Shown here: positions 46,991 through 56,485 of the stretch, piece by piece | How positions within the stretch are numbered: position 1 is the first letter of the stretch | How the letters are laid out: each line of letters starts with the position of its first letter | NCBI GenBank assembly: GCA_023935145.1 | Contig: CM043698.1 | Span: forward strand, 74,075,001-74,139,000 | From: Bretschneidera sinensis | Taxonomy: Eukaryota; Streptophyta; Magnoliopsida; Brassicales; Akaniaceae | Direction: 5' to 3' | DNA length: 64,000 nt | The notes under the pieces: model-generated | What the model was told of the DNA's origin: nothing | Seen by the model: the letters and a program-made list of their open reading frames with translations, nothing else | Databases searched by the model: none | Position numbers and translations under genes: made by a program

Positions 46991-47570
46991 TGATGCCAAA
47001 AAAACCGTTATTGCTATCATGGCCTGGATTCTGACGTGGCCTGGGTGCTTATGTGACCTGGGTGTCGACGTGGCCTGCGTACTGAAGTGGTTCTGCACAA
47101 GTAACATAGGTGAACTAAAATCCCTCGGAAGGAGGGGAGGGAGACCTCCGAGGGCGCTCCGATCCTTAAGTTAGAACGAGAACTTAAGGTTGGCCGAAGC
47201 AGAGTGTTTAAACTTAAAGCAGTTTTTAGTGTAAACAAATAAGTGTGAATGAAATGTGCATTCCATACCTCCGTATTTTTATAATATTTTGAGTAGGTAT
47301 TGCCCACGCGGGGAGGTATGGCCTTGCCCATGCCACCTCTGCATTCAGTGGTTAGGCCTTAATTGCGTGATCAGTAGATGGCGTGTGTTAGGGGTCGCGT
47401 GTTGCAGGAGGATTAGGTTGCTAAACCATGCTTTGACGTGGCGATTGCGTGAGCTTATCCGTTCCACGTGTGCTTGGCCAGGCTAAGAAGGATTGACACG
47501 TGTCATGGTCCAATAGCTGGTGTTGGATTCCACGTGTTGATGTTCTATTGGAGGAGGGTTTTTTGGACTG
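46991..47570 (-). repeat. Tat LTR, copy L2, clipped at its inner end
   Basis: Matches L1 and L3 but ends at GGACT, where it is joined to integrase sequence (GGTCAGCCCACC). The last ~6 LTR bases and about 5.7 kb of the copy A order (3' region, antisense genes, end of pol) are missing. Confidence 0.85.
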
Positions 47571-50330
47571 GTCAGCCCACCGTTTATCCTCATCGTCAAG
47601 TCTTTTCTTGATTCCTTGGAGTAGGGTCCTGTTGGTAACTTCTGCCTAACCATTGGCCTGCGGATACCCAACGGATGAGAATCGGTGCTCGATGTGGAGG
47701 TCTTCACAGAATGTTTTAAATTGGAAGCTGTCAAATTGTTTTCCGTTATCGGTGACCAACACTCAAGGAATCCCGAACCGACACATGATCGACTTCCAAA
47801 CGAAGTTTCAGGTTTGGTGATCCGTAATGCTAGCCAGTGGTTTTGCCTCGACCCACTTGGTGAAATAATTGATGATCATAATGAGGTGCTTCTTTTGTCC
47901 AGTTGTTGTGGTGAACGAGCCTAGGATGTCCATCCCCCACATAGCAAAGGGAAGTGGACTAGTGATCGAGGTGAGGAGATTAGCAGGCTGGTACGGTACT
48001 GGAGAATATTGTTGACAATTTCTACAGTTCTTGACCAGATTAGCTGCATATTCTTTCATTTTGGGCCAATAATACCCTTGGCGAAGAACCTTGAAGGCGA
48101 GGGCTCGAGCTCCCAGGTGATTCCCACATATTCCTTCGTAGACTTCTCGGAGGGCATAATCGGCCTCGGCAGAATTAAGGCACCTCAAGTAAGGCATAGT
48201 CGGAGCCTTCTTATATAGTTGCCCGTCTATAATCGTGTACCAGGATGCACGAGAGATCAGTTTTTTTGGCTTCACCCTTCTGTTCAAGGACTTCTCCATC
48301 AGATGCAGGAGGATCGGTTCCATCCATGTTTCTTCCCCTTGCACTGGCAGGACTGGGGCTTCACCTATACTAGGAGCGGAGAGGGTTTCCAGGTAGATAG
48401 CTTGGGTTGTTTCCAGGTGGTGAGAGGAGGCCAAACTGGTTAGAGCATCTGCTTTGGAGTTTTTGACTCGCGGAATTTGAATTATTCGGAAAGCCTTGAA
48501 TTATGCGGTCAGCTCTTTTACCTTTTAGAGATATCAGGCGAGTTTTTCTCCCCAGGCCTCGAATTCCCCCGTCATATGACTTACTATCAGTTGGGAGTCG
48601 TTGAACACCTCTAGTGCCTCGGTAGCCAGTGTTTTGGCCAATCTTAGGCCAGCCAGTAGGGCTTCGTATTCTGCCTCGTTGTTCGAAGTCTTGAATTCAA
48701 ATCTTAAGGCGTACTTAACTGTGAAACTGTCTAGGCTGCGGAGGATGAGTCTTGCTCCGCTTTCTACCGCATTCAAAGATCCATCCACATGGAGGGTCCA
48801 CTAAGAGGTGGTTTATCGGATTCTGCTTCCATTGCTTCGCCTGGATATGTGGGTAGGGTTGTCTCGACTACGAAGTCGGCCAAGGCTTGACCCTTTATTG
48901 CCTTCCGCGGGTGGTATCAGATATCGAATTCCCCCAGCTCTACCACCCACTTTACAATTCTCCCGAATACACTTGGATTATGCAGGACCCGTCTTAGAGG
49001 CTGATCAGTCAAGAGGTTGATCGTGTGCGCAGGAAAGTACGGTTGGAGTTTTTTTTTTGCAGCTATCACGAGAGCATAAGCCATCTTCTCAATAGGAGGA
49101 TACCTTACTTTTGCTTCGTGGAGGATCCTGCTAACATAGTAGATGGGTCTCTGAATTCTTTCTTTTTCTCGGATCAGGACAGAGGCCACAGTGCCTTGCC
49201 CGGCTAACAAGTATAGAAACAGTTCTTCACCCGGAAGTGGTTTGGTTAAGAGTGGGGGCGAGCTCAGATAATTTTTTAACCATTTGAATGCTTCTTGGCA
49301 ATCCTCTGTCCAGGAGAAGTCTTTGGCCTTCCTAATGGCCTTGAAGAAAGGTAGGCACATTTTCGTAAATTTGGACATGAAGCGATTTACAGCGGCGATT
49401 CTCCTAATGAGCTGCTGTACTTCTTTCACGGACTTAGGGGGGCCATATCAAGGATGGCCTTTGTTTTTTCTGTTTTGACTTCTATCCCCCTTTGGGTGAC
49501 CATGAACCCTAGAAACTTCCCTCCAGTCACCCCGAACGCACACTTTATCGGGTTCAGCTGCATGTTATGCTTTCGAAGTACTCCAAATGCTTCTTCTAGA
49601 TATGATCTGTGGTCTCGAGCCTCCATACTCTTGACTAGCATGTCGTCCACGTAGACCTCTATGTTTTGTCTTGTTTGCCCTTTGAAGATTTTGTTCACAT
49701 GTCTTTGGTAGGTCGCGCCAGTATAGGTCGCGCCAGTATTCTTGAGTCTGAAGGGCATAACTTTGTAGTAATACAACCCTTGGTCAGTGATAAAAGCGGT
49801 ATTGCCTTGGTCTGCCCCATACATGAAGATTTGGTTGTAGCTGGAGTATGCATCCATAAAGGAGAGGAGTTTATGCCTCGAAGTGGCGTCCACCAGCTGA
49901 TTGACTAGAGGAAGAGGAAAGCTTCCTTTAAACAGGCTTTATTTAGATTAGTGAAGTCGACACAGATCCATCAGTTACCGCTGGCTTTTCGGACCATGAC
50001 TATGTTGGGTACCCACTCAAGGTATTTTGCTTCCCGGACAAAGCCAGCCTCAAATAGTTTGTCTACCTCGGAGTTGATGGCAGCCTGGAGTTCGGGGGTG
50101 AAAGTTTTTTTCTTCTGGACAACTAGCTTGTACTTTGGGTCTATGTTTAGGCGATGCTCAATGGTCCTAGGGTCGACCTCAGGCATATCTGATGTGGACC
50201 AGACGAAGAAGTCTTGGTTCTTCTAGCAGAAGGAGATGAGCTCTTCCCTATACTTTTCGGAGAGGTTTGACCCTATTAGGATGGTTCGAACAGAGTCTTC
50301 CCTTAGGGGCATTAGAGTCAGCTTTTTCGC
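47571..50330 (-). pseudogene. Tat-lineage pol, copy B: RT, two RNases H and truncated integrase
   Basis: RT from about 50300: RTIEHRLNIDPKYKLVVQKK, ATSRHKLLSFMDAYSSYNQI and the intact catalytic EVYVDDMLVKS (in 49426-49893). RNase H 48917-49429; the extra RNase H 48534-48788 with MDGSLNAVESGARLIL and NNEAEYEALLAGL; integrase 47808-48434 with CGNHLGARALAFKVL, CRNCQQYSP and WGMDILGSF. The integrase is cut at 47571. A 15-bp direct duplication at about 49709-49740 gives TGATYTGATYQRH, five extra residues. Stops and frameshifts near 48480, 49430 and 49900-50000. Confidence 0.85.
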
Positions 50331-50452
50331 TGGTCACCCTCTCGGGTTTTCATTTCATCCTTGAGGTCTTCCACCTCGAGGGGTAGGGCTTTTGTCTTCT
50401 TTCTTTCTTTTATAGCATTTAGATAACAGGATCGAAAGGCCTTCTGATCACC

Positions 50453-51022
50453 TCAGATTACCCCTACTCCCTCACTGGTGGGAAACTTGACCTTCAAATA
50501 GTATGTGGAGACAGTAGCTTTCAGTTTGTTGAGGGTGGGTCGCCCGATGATAATGTTGTAAGAGGAGGGTTGCTTTACCACCAAGAAAGTGGTTTGCACA
50601 GTGGAGGTCCGTGGCGCTGTCACTGCGGTAACAGGGAAGATTATGCTTCCCTCGGTGAAGACTGGAGATCCGTTGAAACCATAAAGGGGGGCCGGGGCTA
50701 GCTCTAAGCACTCATCCTTAAGCTCCATATGTTGGAAGACGTCATAGAATAATATATCTATAGAGCTTCCGTTGTCAATCAAAGCGCGCCGCACTTCATG
50801 ATTGCCCACTAGGAGGGAGATCACTACCGCGTCATCATGAGGAGTCTGTATATCCTCTAGGTCGTCCTTCGTGAAAAAGATCACTAGCTCTAACTTTCTT
50901 CGCTTATATGGTCCGTCGACAGAGGCCACAGTTTTGGCATAGGCCTTACTGCTTTGTCTCGAGCTCTCTCCGGTTGCAAGGCCTCCACATATTGTCTTGA
51001 TGATCCGTGTAGTAGTTGCCAC
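50453..51022 (-). pseudogene. Tat-lineage protease region
   Basis: 189 open codons. VRRALIDNGSSIDILFYDVF carries the protease active site as DNGSS, the usual Tat form. IIGRPTLNKLKATVSTYYLK is the conserved block downstream. Upstream, LVIFFTKDDLEDIQTPHDDA is also typical. The catalytic residues look intact. Confidence 0.85.
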
Positions 51023-51139
51023 TTCTTGGTTCTTTTGTTTTGGCCCTCCCCGGTCGGTTCTAGGGTCTTACCGAGGGTTTTATCGCTCTTGGTCTTAGAG
51101 ATGAAGATGGTCGGGGTCCCTCCTTGACAGGGCATGCGC

Positions 51140-52556
51140 TTATTTCCTCTGAGGCCTAATAAACTCCTTTAAATGCCCCTGGTTGATAAAGGTTTCAATT
51201 TGTTCCTTCAGGGCATGGCATTCTTCGGTATCGTGACCATAGTTCTTGTGGAAACAACACCATTGTCTTTGATCCCCCCTGAGGTGTGGCGTTCTGGGTA
51301 GCCATTGGAGGACTGACTTGTCTTGAAGCTGCATGAGGAAATTGGTCCTTGATGCGTTGAGGGGAGTGAAACCGTTGAACCGGGGATGGAACTTGTACCT
51401 GTTGTCTTGGTGAGGTCTTTTGACCGCCTCTCTCTATGGATTGACGTCCTTTCTCTTCTTCTCCATTTCTCCTTCTCTTTCCCTTCAGAATGCCTGGTCA
51501 TCCTCTGCCAGTATGTACTTTTCTGCTCACGCTAAGACTTCGTTCATGTCCTTGGGTGGGATCCCGGTGAGCTTGGAGCTGAAGACCTCGGACCTCAGTC
51601 CATTTTTGAACGCCATCATCTGAACGTTTGGGTCGATGTCCGGGATTTCCCAGGCGGCTGTGTTGAACCTGGATATGTAGGCTCGAAGCCTCTCTCCACG
51701 GTGTTGAATAATGTTGAACAAGTTTTCTGAGGTCTTCTTTGGTCCTTTGCTGCTGAGGAAGTGCGAAACAAAGGCATAACTGAGTTCTCTGAAATTGCTG
51801 ATGCTCCATGGCCTCAAACATGAATACCAAATGACCGCGGCCTTTTCGAGGGTAAAGGGGAAGGCACAGCACATGATAGGGTCGGAATGTCAATATAACA
51901 TCATGGTCGTCTTGTAGTGCTGCAAATAGTCTAGGGGGTCTCCTGAACCGTTGTACATTCTGACCTGTGGCATTCTGAAGTTGAGGGGGAGGGGGGTCTT
52001 GAGAACAACTTCTGTAAATGAGGGATCTTGGATGCTAAGCTTAGAGATTTTTGTGTTTTAGGGCCAAGTCTATTTTCTCTTCCATTTCCTTGAACTGCCT
52101 GTCTAAGTTGAAGTTGCTTTTCGAAGAGGAGCTCTTCTTGGACCGACTGTAACTCAGTGAGGGCTCGGTAGGAGGCTGGTCGTAGGTAGGATCATCTCTG
52201 TTAGATGACTTTGCTTGCTCCAGAGCTTGGTGGGGAGAAAATGAAGGTTGTTGGCCTGCGCCTCGGACTTGGGCTGCCAGATCGGCTATCATCCGGGAGA
52301 GCTCATAGAATTGTGCTTGAGTTACAGGGGCCTGAGGATGCGCAGCCACTTCCTCATAATCAGGAGATTTGGTTCCAGAGAGATGAGGGCACTGCTCTCT
52401 GACGGGAGGCCGCCTTCTTGACCCGAGGGTTGCATGCTCGGTGTTTGTAGGGAACCTGGGTCCAGATTGTTGGCTGCGGGTGCTGCCCCGGATAAGAGCA
52501 GAGCATGCTGTTGGGGCTTCCTTGTCGGTCCTTCTCGTACTGCTTCTTGGTGGCAT
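51140..52556 (-). pseudogene. Tat-lineage gag, interrupted
   Basis: Starts at 52556 with MPPRSSTRRTDKEAPTACSA and runs open to 52041, where a TAG-type break occurs. The capsid region resumes at 51527-51874 (PFTLEKAAVIWYSCLRPWSI, FVSHFLSSKG) and the zinc-binding end at 51140-51334 reads CCFHKNYGHDTEECHALKEQ, a Tat-type CCHC. Stops separate the three blocks, but the reading frame is largely preserved. Confidence 0.85.
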
Positions 52557-52613
52557 CGTAATAGATGAGTTCTTTTGTACTTCTTAACTTTTGTTATAGC
52601 GAGAGATTGTGGT

Positions 52614-52632
52614 TTCCCACGGACGACACCAA
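52614..52632 (-). other. Primer-binding site of the Tat element
   Basis: TTGGTGTCGTCCGTGGGAA on the minus strand, five bases after the LTR end at 52638. It resembles the TTGGCGCCGTCTGTGGGAA form I know from other Tat-like elements, with four changes. Confidence 0.75.
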
Positions 52633-52637
52633 TCCGT

Positions 52638-53224
52638 TGATGCCAAAAAAACCGTTGTTGCTGTCGTGGCCTGGATTTTGACATGGCTTGGGTGCTTATG
52701 TGACCTAGGTGCCTACGTGGCATGAGTTCTGAAATGGTTCTACACAAGTAACAGAGGTGAACTAAAAACCCTCGGAATGAAGGGAGGGGGAGACCTCTGA
52801 GGTCACTCTGATGCTTAAGTTAGAACGGGAACTTAAAGTAGGCCAAGGCCGAGTGTTTAAACTTAAAGCAATTTTTAGTGTAAACAGATAAGTGTGAATG
52901 AAATACGCATTCCATACCTCCGTCTTTTTATAGTCTTCTGAGTAGGTATTGCCCACGTGGATAGGTATGGCCTTGCCCATGCCATCTCTGCATTCAGTGG
53001 TTAGGCCTTAATTACGTGATCAGTAGATGGCGTGTGTCAGGGGTCGTGTGTTGCAGGAGGGTTAGGTTGTTATACCATGCTTTGATGTGGCGATTGCATG
53101 AACTTATCCGTTCCACGTGTGCTTGGCCAGGCTGAGGAGGATTGACATGTGTCATGGTCTAATAGCTGGTGTTGGATTCCACGTGTTGATGTTCTACTGG
53201 AGGAGGGTTTTGTGGACTCCATCA
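52638..53224 (-). repeat. 5' LTR of the Tat element (L3)
   Basis: 587 bp, TGATGCCAAAAAAACC to GTGGACTCCATCA on the plus strand. Matches L1 and L2. The bases outside L3 (TTATG) do not match those outside L1 (CGTGT) or L2 (GTGT), consistent with rearrangement since insertion. Confidence 0.88.
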
Positions 53225-53445
53225 TTATGAAAGTAGATTTTATTGATGCAATAGAACAATTAGGATTATTTTAACCATATCTTGTATCATTGAAGGAAGA
53301 GTAGAATCCAAAAAAATTTACTCCATATTCTTCGCTAAAGGAGATTGTGTTGAGATAACGATGATGTTAAACAATCTTTTAATTATAAAAAAAAAACACA
53401 GTTGAAACATAATACTGTGTAAGAGATCTGTAAGTGTTTGGAGTC
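53225..53445. other. Unassigned flank of the Tat LTR
   Basis: Contains a coding-like start (KVDFIDAIEQLGLF on the plus strand) followed by stops. Too short to name. Confidence 0.3.
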
Positions 53446-53652
53446 ATTAATTAGTTACTCGGATCCGAAGAAAGATTTATTTCATTTTGATGCGAAAAAA
53501 AATATCAAGATTTAGATAGAGCAGCGACCTCTATTAAGTGGGCATGTATAGTCTCCTAATTTTAAATTAATAGTACTCAACAACGATGGCACTAGAGAGC
53601 GAACCACAGTAGTAACAATCAACAAGGATACTAAATGGAGTCAGTTAAAACT
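53446..53652 (+). repeat. Dispersed coding-like repeat, copy 2
   Basis: Same orientation and text as 5063-5267, from ACTCGGATCCGAA to ACTAAATGGAGTCA. It keeps NNDGTRERTT where copy 1 has a TGA, but shares the GHV-stop with copy 1. Confidence 0.6.
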
Positions 53653-53728
53653 AAAATAAGAAAACATTACCAATGTTTCCTTGTGTGGAACCTATGTTAC
53701 ATAGACTCTTCATTTTACTCTACCATAC

Positions 53729-54017
53729 TGTTGTACGTTTATCTACCTAAATAAATAAGTAAATAATCGTACTTGTTTTACTTGCAAGTGCACAAGGTCA
53801 ATGGTAGCATAGTGTACAAGTGCGAGATCATTTCCGCAGGGATTGGTAAACTTTGATTTAGAATTAGTTTCTCAAAGTAAAAAGAGAGATAAATGTAAAG
53901 TTTGAGTTAATAATAATAAGAGCATAGGGCTGTGATATCCACCACTAATTACACTTTCCCACTAAATAAGGTACCAATGCTCTAACCTTATTATGAATAC
54001 CTAATGGTTGCCAACTG
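53729..54017 (-). repeat. End fragment of an Athila-like LTR, minus orientation
   Basis: The reverse complement of this stretch matches 55915-56201, including ACCTTGTGYACTTGCAAGTAAA and GGTTGGCAACCATTAGG. It ends in TGTTG (plus strand), the mirror of the CAACA end of the plus LTR. Only the last ~290 bases of the LTR are present. Confidence 0.7.
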
Positions 54018-54969
54018 ATAAGAGTCATAAAATGCATCGTTACAGTACTTAATTGTTAGCATTTTAGGGTTGATCTAGGTTTGAATTGCACTTTTATACC
54101 TTAACAACTCTAAAGTGTCATTCTTGGATCATTGATCTATTTTGATGCATTTTCAAGTACTTTAAGTTCAAAAAAGATGGAAAAGCTATCATTACTTGAA
54201 GTACAATGACTCGATGAACACCGGAGTGAAGGTTCACAAGCACTTGGAAAAGAGTTTCACTAAATTGCCATAATTGCCCGTACAGATCAATCATCTTTGA
54301 AAATTAAACTATACTGATGCAAGAAGAACCAGGAGATGAGCCATATATGCTTATAAGGATCCGAAAGTCTATTTTATGGAGAATTTTACGGCTCATCAAA
54401 ATGATTTTCCTAGAGAAAGTTATGGCAGTTTTAGTAGACAAAGGTCAGGCCTCCAGAACAGCACCAGCCAGCATCGCGGTGCTCCTCAGCCAGCTCTGCA
54501 GTGCTCCTCAGCCAGCTCCGTAGTGCCAGGATACTCCACATCTTGAACCACCAGCTAGCACCGCAGCGCCAATAAAGGAGCACCTCAGTGCGCACACATT
54601 TTTCTTCTCCGAGCTTTGACCTAATTAGGATTTTAATGACTTTTTAAACCCTAAAACACCCTTGGACCTTGTGTATTATAAATAGACCACTTAGGGTTTG
54701 ATATTATTATTATTCAAAGCATTTTTTGGAGAGGACGGAGGCCGCGGAAAACATCATGAAGGCTGCCTCACTCTCCCCATGGCTAACTAATTTCCAAGCA
54801 AGGCGAAGGGATGAATCTCTAGATGTAGTTGCTCTTATTTTCTAGTTTTGATTCATTGTAGTTTGGATTTATTATCATTAAACATTGTTATAATTTAATT
54901 TTTAATCTAATTAGAAGATTTCCCCTTAATCCGGTGATTGCATCTTTAATAGGTGCTTAAATATTCATA
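54018..54969 (+). repeat. LTR-like fragment of another family
   Basis: Starts TGATAAGAGTCATAAAATGC right after the inverted LTR fragment. It contains GTATTATAAATAGACC (TATA about 54675) followed by a GGCTAACTAATTTCC stretch common after the cap site of Athila-like LTRs. No partner LTR was found, so the call is tentative. Confidence 0.4.
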
Positions 54970-55137
54970 TGTAAGCCCCCTTATTTACATTTATTAGGTC
55001 CTTAGTTATGTTAAATTAGTTCATTTTACTTCATTTGTGTGTTTCACATGTGTTTTATAGGTCTTGGAAGAAAAGAAGTTGTTTTGGCACTTAAAGGAAG
55101 AAGCCTGAAAATCCTGGAGCAGTCTCTGGTCAAGCTA

Positions 55138-55206
55138 CGATCGAGCGCAAGACGTGTGCGATCGAGCGCACACTGCGATCGAGCGCAAGACGTGTGTGAT
55201 CGAGCG
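55138..55206. repeat. CGATCGAGCGCA cluster
   Basis: CGATCGAGCGCA occurs three times, then TGATCGAGCGCA, arranged as a ~38-bp dimer repeated twice (spacers AGACGTGTG and CACTG). The same word recurs at 56386-56420 and, inverted, at 60690-60745 and 61300-61312. Confidence 0.7.
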
Positions 55207-55317
55207 CATATGTACGGGCATGAACAGAAAACTGCAGAACCCTATTTTGGAAATAAGAGAGTTTTTACGGTTTAGGAAGTCTAGGGTTTCCTGCACCTTC
55301 TAGGACTACTAAAGCCC

Positions 55318-55325
55318 TATAAATA
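55318..55325 (+). promoter_or_regulatory. LTR TATA box
   Basis: CCCTATAAATACACATG in the Athila-like LTR. Confidence 0.55.
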
Positions 55326-56207
55326 CACATGTAAAGCACACACAAATCACCACCTCTTAGAGATCACTTTTATATTTTGCTTAAGCTCGGAGTTTTAGTC
55401 TTTGGAGAGGATTGACAACCCGTCTCCCTAGTATTCTTTGGGTTTTATATTTCATGCTTAGTTTATATATGATGTTTATTTTAGACAGCATGTGTAACTA
55501 ACTTTCTTATAGGGCTCGATTGAAGCCCTAGTTATGCTTTCTCATATATTTATTCATTGATAAATCTTTGCCAATAGCCTTTATTATGTTGCTTAACTTG
55601 ATTAATGCATGTGCTTATTTAAATTCCTCATATGTATGTGTATGGCCAATGTATGCATGTGGTATGGACCTGTTAGTTAGATAAATTTGGATGACCGGGT
55701 CCTGGGTCTAACATTAGTAACGAGGGATATCTTATCCGGATACCCAGGATAATCAACATGGGAAACCGGGAGTAGATACCATGCCCTAGGTCTCATGTGG
55801 TTGTCGATTTCCATAGTACTTATGCTTTCTTAAGGAACAACTCAAGCAGATACCATGCTGAATCCCTTAAGGAAGAATAGAGTTAGAGTAGATACCATGC
55901 CCTTAGGTTGGCAACCAGTAGGTATACATGATAAGGCTAGTGCACTGATACATTATACAATTGGGAAAGTATGACTAGTGGTGGATATCAAAGCCCTATG
56001 TCTTTATTATTATCACTCACATTCAACAGTTATTTTATTTCTTGTTACTTTAAAGAAACTAATTCTAAAAACTGAACTTTACCAATCCCTGTGGAGATGA
56101 CCTTGCTTTCACACAATACACTACACTGTCGACCTTGTGTACTTGCAAGTAAAACTAGTGCGATTATCTGCTTAATTATTTAGGTATATAATCGTCCAAC
56201 AAGTTTT

Positions 56208-56225
56208 TGGCGCCGTTGCCGGGGA
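56208..56225 (+). other. Primer-binding site (Asp tRNA type)
   Basis: TGGCGCCGTTGCCGGGGA, six bases after the LTR end. Standard PBS of Athila and related elements. Confidence 0.9.
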
Positions 56226-56485
56226 TTGTGCTAAAGTTTCTTTTAGAATTACTTTCGTTTAATCATTATTATTATCATTTTATTTTTTTTATTTACCATA
56301 TTTATTTCTACTTTTCATCAAACCCTAATCAATTTCTTTTTTGTTTCAGGCATCAAACCCTAGATCACACTTTCTGTGATACTTGCGATCGATCGCAGCC
56401 TTCTGTGCGATCGAGCGCAAATAGGACAGAGAGTTACCCGAGCAGCATAGTGAACTGCTGCACTGAAGCTAGTTTGACCTGATTT

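Larger units (their letters stand above)
54970..56201 (+). repeat. 5' LTR of the plus-strand Athila-like element
   Basis: The end ...ATCGTCCAACA is fixed by the PBS that follows. The start at TGTAAGCCCCCTT is the best TG candidate but uncertain. TATA box TATAAATA at 55318-55325. Contains repeated GTAGATACCATGCCC words at 55770-55900 and the CGATCGAGCGCA cluster at 55138-55206. Confidence 0.65.

Noticed and set aside
36216..53229. A target-site duplication for the Tat element.
   Set aside because: Flanks of L1 (CGTGT), L2 (GTGT) and L3 (TTATG) do not pair, as expected after the duplication and deletion.
590..56225. tRNA-like matches such as TGGTATCAGAGC and TGGCGCCGTTGCC.
   Set aside because: They are primer-binding sites complementary to tRNA 3' ends. 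No tRNA cloverleaf surrounds them.
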